The position numbers and the translations under genes were made by a program. Positions 1 through 19,154 of a stretch of 64,000 bases of DNA are shown one piece after another. The notes under the pieces were generated by a model that saw only the letters and a list, made by a program, of their open reading frames with translations, did not search any database and was not told the DNA's origin. The DNA comes from Quercus robur (Eukaryota; Streptophyta; Magnoliopsida; Fagales; Fagaceae), in contig NC_065535.1 of NCBI RefSeq assembly GCF_932294415.1, forward strand, positions 88,118,862 to 88,182,861. Reading direction: 5' to 3'. Position 1 is the stretch's first letter; each line of letters opens with the position of its first letter.

Positions 1-205
1 TTCCAAAACAATTTTTTTTTTCTAGTTATAAAATATTTATATATAAAAAAGTTACGTAATAGGGGCATGAGAGTAAATTTATACAAACTTTATTTTCTAT
101 CCCTCAACTTTTTCATCCTCCAACCAAATACAAATAAAGAAAACTAAAACTTTTCCATCATCTCTCCAATTTTCTATTCTCCAACTTTTCCATCCTCAAA
201 CAAAC
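1..205. mobile_element. Right part of a TIR element (CCAACCAAA-ended family), cut by the window edge
   Basis: This AT-rich sequence ends in a pyrimidine-rich stretch with the CCAAC/CAAAC motif near 197-205. It matches the right half of the element at about 8565-9050 in the second duplication unit, so the insertion was already present before the unit duplicated. The left end lies outside the window. The same family recurs near 32351 and 43995. No open frame is visible. The assignment as a non-autonomous DNA element is inferred from terminal motif and copy number. Confidence 0.5.
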
Positions 206-645
206 CCACCCTATGTGCTAAGTGACATTCCTTTATAAAACCAGATTTTCTAAACCAAACATAAAAAACTTGGTTTGACTCAACCTTTCAATTAACTGAG
301 TTAGTATAATCCTAAAACTTGGTTAAACTTTGAACAAATGGGCCCATAAAATTAAATGTAAACTTTGGTAATTTTATCTCAACCTCTCAATTAAATGAGT
401 GAGAATAGCACCAGTGGCTTGGTAGTTGATACATTGTATTTGTAAACTGAAAAATCATTAAATATTCCCAAAATACAGCGAAATAATATTTCCTTCTTTT
501 GCATGAATTTAATTAGCAACATCTATAATTACGTGAGCGGGAAAATACTATGTCACTATAGTTCCTAATTACTGGATGATTACTATTGTAATCCTAAGTG
601 AGAGATCTCCTGTGGTGCATTTATGATATTGTGCTGGCTTATTAA

Positions 646-5265
<4,620 letters not shown>

Positions 5266-5492
5266 CAAATTACTTGGAGATGACAACTAAAGAAAATTGA
5301 TTATATATGAGCAACTTATTAATTAATGTAATTGTTTTATGATTTGGATTGATATGTTACAAATCCAAAATTAGTGCTTCTATATATGGAACATGATCCT
5401 CTTCATTTCAAATCACAAATCCATCTTGACCATGTTTGAGAAAACTGAGAGGATAAACCGTGGCATTTTCACTAATGGCTTCCCTTCCCTAT

Positions 5493-6468
5493 GAGTCCAA
5501 ACCTTCTGTCTCACTTTTCATATGCCACTTTATACTCCACTTATAAAAACTTACCACATGTCAACATATTTGATTAAATTCTATTATTATAACTTTTCCT
5601 ATTTTAACAATCTAAAATATAATAAAAAGCCAACACCTCCCCCACCACCACCACACTACCAACCTTTGCGGGTGCCGGCCACTAACCCGTCAATATCGCT
5701 GGTCTGAACCGTTTTGGAATTTCCCCTACTTCACTTTTTTCAGGGACGACTTTCTGATTTGCCGCTCCTTTTATTCTATTTTTTGTTTTATTGAGAGTTT
5801 GATTCCTTTCATTCTTAGATCTGATTTCCAGTTTATCAGTGTTTGGTTTTTACTATTATAAATCCACATCTCGTGGCCCGCTCAAACGCCAAATCCACCA
5901 TATCTAAAATCTAGAATCTAGAATAAGGACTAAGAGGTATCTGAGTTATGCCAACTAATGAGACTTTAGGAAATAGCGCTTATAAAGCTTCCACCCAGAC
6001 CATTTTCATTTTCATGCCTTAACCTGAACGACTCCATTCCTCCATCCTTAAGTACTGGAATGGAGTTACTGCAAAGAACGAACAGGGGAGCCAGTGTCTT
6101 TCTTGGAAAAACTAGCTTTTAGTATTGATAATAAAAAACGACCCACCGGACCCATGCCGAAACCCATCTTTCAAACCCAAGCAAAAATCATAAAATCCTA
6201 ACAACAAAGAAAAACCAATTTATCGAATTAACCCAGGTAACAGTGGTTGTCCATGACATGTCCGACGATATTGATGGGGATGGTGGCTGGTGCCGTGGTG
6301 GAGTGGTGGTGGTGGTGGTGGGAGGTGTTGGGTTTTTTCATTTTATTTTAGATAGTTAAAATAGAAAAGTCATTATAATAAAATTTAATGAAATAGACTG
6401 ACATTAATAAGTTTTTATAAGTGGAGTATAAAGTGGCACATGAAAAATGAGACAGAATATTTGAACTC
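5493..6468. mobile_element. Mutator-like non-autonomous element with long TIRs and 9-bp target duplication
   Basis: The 976-bp element is bounded by the direct repeat CTTCCCTAT (5484-5492 and 6469-6477), the 9-bp size typical of Mutator-like elements. Both ends begin GAGT[C/T]CAAA and stay inverted-repeat for roughly 200 bp, through TGCCACTTTATACTCCACTT and a (CCA)n/(GGT)n block. Unit 2 lacks it at the matching place (about 13270), giving a clean empty site. No transposase frame is visible. The inner 500 bp show no recognised gene fragment, so it is a long-TIR MITE rather than a proven Pack-MULE. Confidence 0.9.
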
Positions 6469-6587
6469 CTTCCCTATGTGTCATGCCACTTAATTTAGAA
6501 AACCGAGTAACCCAATTTCAATCCTAAATTAAGGACCAAAAGCAATTGAAGTGCATCGCAGATACCAGTGTGAGATGAAGAAATATT

Positions 6588-6808
6588 TACTCTAAACCCT
6601 CGCTGAGGCCTGGAGGCATTCCCAAGCTCTGGGCAAGATCACTCACCCTTTCCTCATGGCCTGAAAAATATAAGGGCTGAGACTTTCGGTTTTATAGCAA
6701 AGGTGGTAGAAGAGTTTCAATCACCAAAAAAAAAAAAAAAAAAATTCTCACCTAGACACTCTTCTGATGTGCATCCGTGTACGCCTCAGTAACTAAAAGC
6801 GAAAGTTT
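6588..6808 (-). pseudogene. STIC2-like exon 6-7 relic, unit 1
   Basis: On the minus strand, about 6808-6752 matches exon 6 and about 6664-6588 matches exon 7 of the functional gene at 19155-26275. A one-base loss in the exon 7 copy turns AMKERMSDL into AMRKG followed by a stop, and the last exon 6 codon CAG reads TAG. The 5' exons are absent. It ends tail-to-tail with SCPL-1. It came with the tandem duplication and is not expected to make protein. Confidence 0.88.
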
Positions 6809-7969
6809 CTGCACCTAATGGAAAACATATATGTTTTTTTTTAATAAGTATATGCATAAGTCTCAAACAGTATCCATCATTTTAATCAGAACCCTAAACC
6901 AATTGGACGCTTTAATTTCCTACATTTTTAAAGATTCTGCACAATTGGAAGGTTGACAGACCCCCTGTTAATCAATTAAATAGTTTAAAATTTTTTCCTC
7001 CTTTCCTAAATATATTTCCAAGATATGCACTCAATAATAATTGGATCCTTAAATGGGCATGTTTCTTAGCCTAAAATCAAATGGTTGAGCATCATTAGAT
7101 ACTTATCAAGATTTTTTTTTTTTGTTTATTAAGTTAGTGTTACCCAGAATAATTTTTTCTGGCTTTTCCACCCTTTTCCTTCATTCCAGAAAATTCTCTT
7201 CAACAATTTTCCAGTTAATATGTTTTCCAAAATTTATTCTTAAAAGCGAAAAACAAAAGTATATTGACAAGGTCAAATTCAACTTTCATCAGTCGAGTCA
7301 GGCCATCAAACCAAACCAGAAATTTCCCCTAATAGTCACCCCAAACTGCTAACTTTTACACCATATTCTACTTACGTAGTTTCAATTAAAAGATGTATAC
7401 AAGCTATTATAATAACAATGCATCTAAATGGCAATGGATCAGTAACAGCAATGAACATGCCCATAAGGATACAAGGACAAGAATAAGATAGTGGAAATGC
7501 AAAGACCCAATGGCTACAAAAGTTTTCACCAAACAAGAACACCTCATCCAAGATTAATTATGCTGCTTGAGGGTTCATGTGGTTATCTCATGGGACTTGA
7601 GTGATTATATTTGCTCTTGCAAAGCATCTAATCAAGAAATCCACATGCCAAACCAGTGTTCCATAAATTCTGAACAATGATATAGGGAGATCCAAAACAG
7701 ACCCTTTTAGGAATTTAATAGATGTGAAAAGATCCTGCTATAAGAATACGTTTTACATTTTTTTTTTAGGACCATCTCCTCCCCAATATATAACGGATGG
7801 AGAATGAAGTGCTAAGTTCAATCTCATACCGATTTATAAAAAAAATAAAATAGGCAAACTACACAAACCTCCCTTAAGGTTTTACGGGATGACACTGCCC
7901 CTCAAAAATTATGGAAGAAATAACACTCCTTCCCTTAACACTTCTATCCTCTTGAGGTTTGTATAAATA
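6809..7969. other. Duplicated STIC2 intron sequence, unit 1 (no gene)
   Basis: This stretch aligns with 13870-15066 in unit 2 and 19376-20511 in the functional STIC2 intron 5. It is noncoding. Relative to the others it lost roughly 110 bp near 7930, between two copies of a short ATGGAAGAAATGACACT-like direct repeat. Homology to the unit stops near 7970. Confidence 0.8.
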
Positions 7970-8400
7970 AGTAGTTAGCAAGTTAGTTGTGGGAAGCTGT
8001 TACAGATGGGTGTACTTTAGTTTGGAGGTTGCTGATGTGCCAAAGCTGTGCTGATGTTTAATAGACTGATGTGTCATAATGTGTTTTAATTGAAAGTAGT
8101 TAGTTTGTTTGTTTGTTTGGAATACTATAATTGGTAACAAATAGCTAGCAACTGAATTGAAAGTATTTGGTTAATTAGTTGGCTAGGAACCTAGGAACAC
8201 CAGAATTGTTACATATAGCTAGCAACTGAATTGTATAAAGGGAAACAAGGATCTCAATAATGAATCATTGAAGAATTTACCGAAACCATTTCCTAATCTC
8301 TTATCTCTTCAACACTTCTTGGAGGCCTGGTTGGCCTCAAATTCAACCCAAATTATCTTCCTTTACTACTTAATTTTTGGAAAGATCTTCATAGAACGTA
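7970..8400 (+). mobile_element. LTR-like fossil fragment
   Basis: This unit-specific sequence sits between duplication units 1 and 2. It contains a TATA-like TGTATAAAGGG near 8232 followed by a pyrimidine-rich stretch, the layout of the promoter and R/U5 part of a plant LTR. No coding part, primer-binding site or second LTR is visible. It is a broken remnant of undetermined family and the call is tentative. Confidence 0.35.
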
Positions 8401-8564
8401 TAAAGAATTGACCACACATCTTGGGCACCATATAGAATTAGGGTGAGGATTGAAGGTTTCCCAAGATTGATCATTTACTTTGTTTTTCAAAATCACTACA
8501 TTAAGGTATGCTTTCTAGTTTTTGTTCTAAAATTCAAGATTCTAGCAGACAATGCGTAAGACTA

Positions 8565-9050
8565 TTGGTACATTTGATTGAAGTGAGAATAGGGAGGATA
8601 GAAAATGATAGAAAAAATATGAGAGATTTTAGATAAGTGGGGTGTTTGGTAAAAGTGATTTGGGGAGAGAGCTAGAAAATGGTGGAGCTCGGTTGTTTTC
8701 TTCCCAAGCCCACCACTTTTCAGCCCCCAAATTGGAGAGGAAATGAGGGAGAAAAGGTTGGTTGGCTGATCAGTTTTCTCTTCTTCTTCTTTTTTCTTTT
8801 TATGGGTTATTTGTTAAATGATGGGCTTGCTTATTTTATTCCAAAAAAAAAAATCATTTATAAAATATTAATATTAAAAAAAAAGTTATGTAGTAGAGGC
8901 ATGAGAGAAAATTTATACAAACTCTATTTTTTTATCCCTTCACTTTTCCATCCTCCAACTTAACACAAAAAAGGAAAACTCACTTTTCCATTATCTCCTC
9001 CAATTTTTATCCTCTCACTTTTTCATTCCCAACCAAACCTCCCGGTGTTA
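8565..9050. mobile_element. TIR element of the GGTTGGG/CCCAACC family, unit 2 copy
   Basis: The left end reads TTGGTACATTTGATTGAAG and the right end, reversed, reads GGTTTGGTTGGGAATGAAAA, giving imperfect inverted repeats around a purine-rich then pyrimidine-rich body. The right half equals 1-205 of the window, so the element belongs to the ancestral duplicated unit. Related copies lie at about 32351-32522 and 43995-44364. The open frame at 8679-8963 inside it is low-complexity and not credited as a gene. Confidence 0.6.
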
Positions 9051-9182
9051 AGTGACATTCCATTATGAAACCAGATTTTCTAAACCAATTCAAACATAAA
9101 AAACTTGGTTTGACTCAACCTCTCAATTAAAAGCTTTGAACAAATTGGCCTATAAAATTAAATGTAAACTTTTTTTCATTTA

Positions 9183-9495
9183 GTGTGTGTTTGTGTTCAA
9201 CTTATTCACGTCCACGTTCTCCACTACGTTTTTGTTTTTTTTTTTTTTTTTTTTTTTTGGTTTTCACGCGTTTTTGGAGTATTGCGGTTACTGTTCATTG
9301 AACAGTAACTGCAAATGTGACTTTCTGCAGTGAACAGTGCACATGTGCACTGTTCACGGACCCACAAATTTCATTTTTTATCAATTTTTTCATTAAAAAT
9401 GGGTCCCACAGCACTATTCACACATTTAAAAATTATTTTGCTACAGTGTTTTCAGTTTTCAGTTTCAGCAAAATAAGTTCTATCCAAACACACCC
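9183..9495. mobile_element. Tourist-like MITE (TTA target duplication) upstream of SCPL-2
   Basis: Flanked by TTA on both sides (9180-9182, 9496-9498). The ends are GTGTGTGTTTGTGTTC and, reversed, GGGTGTGTTTGGATAGAAC. The body has a long T run and several GAACAGT/ACTGTTC motifs, one forming the palindrome GTGCACATGTGCAC. Unit 1 has no such insertion at the matching place (about 355), so it arrived after the duplication. The 3-bp TTA and the GTTTGG ends fit PIF/Harbinger-type Tourist MITEs. It sits about 315 bp upstream of the SCPL-2 start codon. Confidence 0.85.
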
Positions 9496-9772
9496 TTAAT
9501 CTCAACCTTTCAATTAAATGAGTGAGAGTGGCACCAGTGGCTTTGGAGTTGATACATGGTATTTGTAAACTAAAAAATCATTAGATATTCCCAAAAAACA
9601 GCAACATAATATTTCCTTTTTATGCATGAATTTAATTAGTAACATCCACAATTACTTGAGGGAGAAAATACTATGTCACTATAGTTACATATTACTAGAT
9701 AATTACTATTGTAACCCTAAGTGAGAGATCTCTTGTGATGCATTTATGATATTGTGCTGGCTTATTAACTAA

Positions 9773-13070
<3,298 letters not shown>

Positions 13071-13647
13071 CAAATTACTTGGATATGATAACTAAAGAAA
13101 ATTGATTATCTTTGAGCAACTTATTAAGTGTATTTGTTTCATGATGTGAATTGATATATTACAAATCCAAAATTAGTGCCTCTATATATGTCACAAATCC
13201 AATAAATAAAGTCTTAACCATATTTAAGAAAATTGAAGATAAACCATGGCATTTTTATTAATGGCTTCCCTATGTTGCATGCCATTTTAGAAACCAATTG
13301 AGTAACCCAATTTCAATCCTTAATTAAGGACCAAAAGCATATTTAATTTTAAAGCCATTTCACATTTTAAGAAAAAACACATTTCTAGCCCTTGGAAAAT
13401 GAATGACAATTTCTACAACAAATGTAACCGAATGAAGGAAAAGACATCCTTTACAATTTTAGGAAGCGACATGAACAGGTAAACTAGCTGCACTCTAATT
13501 CCAAATATCTCTACTTATCAATCTGAAAAGTACATTTCAGGATTCAAGGTCATAGAACAAGCAAGTATTCCTGCCTTGGTTCATAATCGAATACAATTAT
13601 ACAAAATTGAAGTGCATCTCAGATACCTGCGTGAGATGAAGAAATAA

Positions 13648-15359
13648 TTACTCTAAACCCTCACTGTGGCCTGGAGGCATTTCCAAACTCTGAGCAAGAT
13701 CGCTCATCCTCTCCTTCATGGCCTGAAAAATATAATGGCTGGGACTTACGGTTTTATAGCTAAGGTGAAAGAAGAGTTTCAGACAAAAAAAAAAAAAACT
13801 GAAATTCTCACCAGGGGGACTCTTCTGATGTGCATCCTTGTACGCTTCAGTAACTAAAAGTGAAAGTTTCTGCACATAATAATGGAAAACATAATGTTTT
13901 TTTTAGTAAGTCTCAAACAGTATCCATCATATTAATCAGAACCCTAAACCAATTGGACACTTTAATTTCCTACATTTTTAAATATTCTGCACAATTAATT
14001 AGTTTAAAATTGTTTCCTTCTTTTCTAAATATATTTCCAAGATATGCACTCTATAACAATTGGATCCTTAAATGGGCATGTTTCTTAGCTTAAAATCAAA
14101 TGGTTGAGCATCATTAGGTAGTTATCAAGATTTTTTGTTTTTGTTTATTAAATTAGTGTTACCCAGAATAATTTTTACTGGTTTTTCCACCCTTTTCCTT
14201 CATTCCAGAAAATTCTCTACAACAATTTTCCAGTTGATATGTTTTCCATAACTTATTCTTAAAATCAAAAAACAAAAGTATATTGACAATGCCAAATTCC
14301 ACTTCCACCAGTCGAGCTAGGCCATCAAACCAAACCAGAAATTCACCCTAACAGTCATCCCAAACTCCTAACTTTTATAAGATGTATACAAGCTAGTATA
14401 ATAACAATGCATCTAAATGGCAATGGATCAGTAACAGCAATGAACATGCCCATATGGATACAAGGACAAGAATAAGATAGTGAAAATGCAAAGACCCAAT
14501 GGCTACAAAAGTTTTCAATTAACAAGAACACCTCATCCAAGATTAATTATGTTGCTTCAGGGTTCATGTGGTTATCTCATGGAACTTGAGTGATTCTATT
14601 TGCTTTTGTATAGCATCTAATCAAGAAATCCACAATGCAAACCAGTGTTCCATAAATTCTGAACAATGATATAGGGAGAACCAATACAGGCCCTTTTAGG
14701 AATTTAATAGATGTGAGAAGATCCTGCTATAAGAATATGTTTTACTTTTTCTTTTAGGACCATCTCCTCCCCAGTATATAAGGGATGGAGAATGAAGTGC
14801 TAAGTTGAATCTCATACCTATTTGTAATAAAAATAAAATAGGCAAACTACACAAACCTCCCTTAAGGTTTTACGAAATGACACCGGCCCTCAAAAATCAT
14901 GGAAGAAATGACACTTCTTCCCTTCGAGTTTGTATAAATACAATAGATAAAATCATGAATGACTTCCCTAATGAAATATTTCATTTAAAAATAAATAAAT
15001 AAATAAAATCCTATCCAAACAATGGACAAAATGACATTTCTACCCTTCTGAGGTTTATATAAATAAGAATTTAAAAAATAAAATAAAATGAAATATTCCA
15101 TTAGGGAATTCAGTATGAGAAAGCATGAACTAATTTGTTGCATTCATACAAATCTCAAGGGAGGAGTACTCATTTTATTCATAATTTAGGAGTGTCATTC
15201 GGTAAACCTCAAGGGAAGTATGTTTAATTTACCCAAATAAAATTCATATAAAGATGAAGTGAGAAGTATATGTAACTTGAAGATAATCACCTCTGGTCCT
15301 AATTCCATTGCAGCCCCAGTGATCTCTATGCGAACAGGTTGCTGGTTTCCAGAGTCTTA
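13648..15359 (-). pseudogene. STIC2-like exon 5-7 relic, unit 2
   Basis: On the minus strand, 15359-15290 matches exon 5 (with a two-base loss), 13869-13813 exon 6 (its donor end altered) and 13722-13648 exon 7, still readable as AMKERMSDLAQSLEMPPG. Exons 1-4 are absent. Similarity to the functional gene stops near 15690, which corresponds to about 21150 in functional intron 4 and marks the right breakpoint of the duplicated unit. It is a passenger of the SCPL duplication with no intact reading frame across the exons. Confidence 0.88.
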
Positions 15360-15689
15360 CCTAAAAGCATCAATTAAAAATTATTGTGAAGTTCATTGAA
15401 TAAGTAAGTTAAGGCCTGTACTATTAAGACACGATCAAATCATTAGAGGCATTTCCAAACATCACTAAGATTGAAAGTACCGCTGTTCGTAACATATAGC
15501 AGCAAGCATTTTGGGGGCAACCAAACATCCATGAAAAACAAAATCATTCCACAGGCTAGGAACTAGGAAGTGACCCTTTATTTTCACTACATTGGAAACA
15601 TACATTGTAAATAATTATAACAAAGATATCAAATGAAACCAACTAAAATGCCTACATGATCTTATCACCTCCCACAATGATTCCGATTT

Positions 15690-16315
15690 TGACAAAGAAA
15701 AAAACAATCATTTTTTAAAATTTATTTGATATATTTTGATGTTGAAGGTAGTTTATTTGAACTCTTTTGTTTGTACTTTAAAAGCATTCACATCGAGGAT
15801 GCTAAAAGCTACCTTATCTCTTTAAATTTACTATTTCACAACTCACCCAACATCTTTATTTCTTTTCTTTTTTTCACGTCATACTCAAACACTATTCATT
15901 TATTTATTCTTTTTTGCCTCTACCTCTCTTTCTCTCTCTAACTTCGTCTGACCCATCAAACGAACACCCACCCACCAACCCCACCACCACAAACTGAAAC
16001 CCACCCACCATCCACCACCATAAACCAAAACCCACCCACCAGCACCACACAAACTAAAACTCACCCACCTGCCAGCACCACAAACCCCAACCCAAAATCA
16101 ACCCAACCAAAAAATGGCAACCTTACCACCACCATGACCACAGCACAATTACCACCGCCACCGTGGCCACAAGCCAAATCAAACCAAACACCACCACAAA
16201 ATCCCACCTCTCAAACCCAAACCCAAACCCAAATCTCCAAACCCTAACAAAATCAGCCAATAACCAAATAAACAATAGTAAAGAGAGATTTTCAGCCATA
16301 GATAAAACAAAATAA
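15690..16315. other. Unit-junction filler, CCA-rich, no gene
   Basis: Sequence not shared by the three units begins near 15690. It includes a long imperfect (CCA)n-rich tract at about 15960-16260 and no open frame of note. Its left part (AGCATTCACATC near 15782) and the block near 16807 (GAGTATTCACAG) look faintly like ends of one interrupted element, which I cannot confirm. Confidence 0.5.
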
Positions 16316-16618
16316 GGTTACGTTTGGATTGGGCTAAAAAACCCAGCACGTCTGCATCTAGCGTTTTTCTTTTTCTTTTTTTTTTTTTTGCACTCGTTTG
16401 TGTGACTTACGACTACTACTCATGAACAATGGCCGCAAAGTTTGACTTTTCTCACCCTTTTCAACAAATCAGTGGGTCCCGTGCACTGTTCATAGGACCC
16501 ACAAACCTCACTTTTCAACAACTTTTTCATTAAAAATTGGTCCCACGGTACTATTCACACATTTAAAAATTATTTTACTACAGTGTTTTTCAGTTTTCAG
16601 CTGTATTCAAACAGACCC
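16316..16618. mobile_element. Tourist-like MITE, TAA target duplication
   Basis: Flanked by TAA (16313-16315 and 16619-16621). The ends are GGTTACGTTTGGATTGG and, reversed, GGGTCTGTTTGAATAC. The body shares the CACTGTTCATAGGACCC, TTTTCATTAAAAATTGG and CACATTTAAAAATTATTTT blocks with the MITE at 9183-9495, so they are one family. Confidence 0.85.
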
Positions 16619-16812
16619 TAAGTATACAAAATAGTAAAGAGATAGAAAAAAAAATGGTAGCCACCATTGGTGGTGGCATCGCCACATATTGCCACTATCA
16701 ATGGTGACCCTTTCATGATCTTCAACCATGGACTTGGCTAGGTCTGGTTGAGAGAGAAAGAAGGAATAAATCTTTTTTTTTTAATTTTAACTTATAGCTA
16801 CAATGAGAGTAT

Positions 16813-17945
16813 TCACAGTAAAGTAGCCAAAATAACTAAAAACCTATTGTGAATACTCTCACAGTAAAGTAGCCAAAAGCCTAAAAAGGAGTTCAAAGCA
16901 AATCTTGCAGTCTCATGAGCTGCAGAATTACAAGTCCTCTGGACCCACCAAAATTTAACAGACAGACAAACAAGAAGACAAACAACGAATATTACTGATG
17001 GTTGTGCTCGTAAGCCAATCAGGGATATGCTCTTAAGCCAATCAGGGATATGCTCTGAGCATGTTATGGCATCGAAGCAGTTTTTTGTATCTCCTTCAAA
17101 GATGACAAAGTTCCATCGCTCTTGGATAGCTAGGTGCACTACCCACAAGAGGGCTTCAGCTTCCGTTTGCGCGGGGGTACAGATTTGATGCCTCTTACCC
17201 CATACATAAATAACTTCACCATGGTGGTTCCTTGCTACAACAGCTAAAGCGGACCTTGAGCTGTTAAGGCAACATCTACATTAATTTTGACCCAAGCTGT
17301 GATTTGCACCGGTGGGGGTTGGATGGCCGGAGAAAAAACCTTTGTTATTTCAAGGAATTTCGCTTGGATATTTTGCCTGGCTTTGATGGGGTCTGCTTTG
17401 CCCTCCTAAAACAACATGAGATTCCTAGTCTTCCACATTTTGTCAATGATTATGGCCATGTTAAGGGAAATGGTCCATTGCTCCTGTATAGGCATGGGGG
17501 AATTTGGTGGAGCAATCAGCTTTATAATATCTTCATTGGAGTTTAAGAGAGAGGCCTCTATTCTGAAGCCCCAGCTAGCGGATGACCATAGAGTTCTAGC
17601 AAAGTGGCATTCAAAGAAGAGGTGGATACTGGTTTCATCACCTGAGTTACAAAGAATGCAAGTCAGATCAAAATGTTGGAGCCTTCGTTGCAGATTAGCT
17701 CTAGTTGGGGATATAGCATTAATGCCTATTCTATTCTCCAGATAAGCATTTTGAGTCGTTCAGGAACCTGGCTTTCCACAAGTTCTTCCAATGGGCCTGG
17801 GGTTGAACATCACCGTTTGATTGGGTAAAAGAAACTTTATGGACAGATTTGACACAGAAAATTCCTTGAGTCTGGTAGCCAGAGGAGCAACTGGGATAGG
17901 AATGGTAAGAATTGCATGAGCAGCAGTCGGGGTGAAGATTTCATT
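16813..17945 (-). mobile_element. L1-type LINE fragment (zf-RVT plus RNase H-like domain)
   Basis: Read on the minus strand, 17745-17575 encodes a zinc-binding RT-associated domain (CILCNSGDETSIHLFFEC). About 17300-16870 encodes an RNase H-like domain of the RVT_3 type, with WVKINVD, AEALLWVVHLA, FVIFEGDTKNC and WVQRTCNSAAHETA. The frames are interrupted. It is truncated at 17945, exactly where SCPL intron 7 homology starts, so only the 3' third of the element is left. An exact 23-bp tandem duplication lies at 17011-17056. This is a plain LINE relic. Confidence 0.85.
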
Positions 17946-17949
17946 TACC

Positions 17950-18592
17950 ATACCTGCATTCCAGCTTCTAGATCATAATTTGAAGAATTTTGTTGGCTTT
18001 TGTGCAATAATTGCCACAAATCAAAATTTGTACTTATGGTACTTGTTGATGTTGTCAGTCGCTTGCTAAAACTTGGCTTTAGCATCACGTGGTAAGTAAT
18101 TTTAGGCCGGTGACTTGGATTAAAGAGTGGGGTAAATGCAATTGCTTTTGATTTGAAAAGTAAGAAGTACAAACAAAGAGAAAGATCTAATTTTTTAAGG
18201 CAATTGCTTCTATGTTGATGCAATGGGAACACAGATGCAGTGGTTCCAATGACTACCACTAGGCTATCTCTCAGCCATCAATTAAAACCGAGCGGTATTC
18301 ATGGTATGCAGAAGAGCAGGTAATTAACCACAACTTCTTATCAAAAATCAATCAAAACCTCCAACACACTAATAAAAATATACAGATAGGTAGATAAATA
18401 TTCACAAATAAGTGTTACAATAATCTAGAAATTAAACCTTTTTTATAGGTAGGAGGATGGATAGAGGTCTACAATGAACTAACTTTTACTTCAATGAGAG
18501 GTGCTGGCCACGAGGTTCCACCATTTCAGCCCAAGCGAGCATTCATTCTTTTCAAATCTTTTTTGGCAGGGAAGGAATTGCCAGAATCTTGA
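17950..18592 (+). pseudogene. SCPL exon 8-9 relic, unit 3
   Basis: It starts inside SCPL intron 7 and keeps an exon 8 copy (18224-18319) and an exon 9 copy (18449-18592, still open to its TGA, with GAGHEVP). Exons 1-7 are missing. The exon 8 acceptor reads GCAA instead of GCAG, exon 8 has a 10-bp net loss that shifts frame, and the catalytic GDTD reads GNTD. It is non-functional and adjoins the LINE fragment on its left. Confidence 0.92.
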
Positions 18593-19154
18593 CAAATTAT
18601 TTGGAGATGATAACAAAAGAAAATTGATCATCTTTGAGCAACTTATTAAGTGTAATTGCTTCATGATTCGGATTGATATATTACAAATCCAAAATTAGTG
18701 CCTCTATTCGCAGAACAAGATCCTCTCAATTTCAAGTCACAATTCCAATAAATAATATCTTAACCGCGGCATTTTTACCAATGGCTTCCCAATGTTGCAT
18801 GCGATTTAGAAACCAATCGAGTAACCCAGTTTTAATTAAGGACCAAAAGCATATTTAATTTTTCTATAAAGCCATTTCACGTATTTATGAAAAAAACACA
18901 TTACCAGCACCTAGAAAATGAACGACAATTTCTACAACAAATCTAACTGAATGAAGGAAAAGACATCCTTTACAATTTTAGGAAAACGTGTGCAGGTAAA
19001 TTAGCTGCACACTAATTCCAAAGATCTCTACTTCAATTTGAAATGAACATTTCTGGATTCAAGGACATAGTACAAGCAAGTAGTCCTGCCTTGGTTTGTA
19101 ATCGTATACAAAATTGAAGTGCATCTCAGATACCAGAGTGAGATGAAAAAATTA

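Noticed and set aside
8679-8963. 94-aa frame between the SCPL units
   Set aside because: It lies fully inside a TIR element and is built of Phe and Lys runs.
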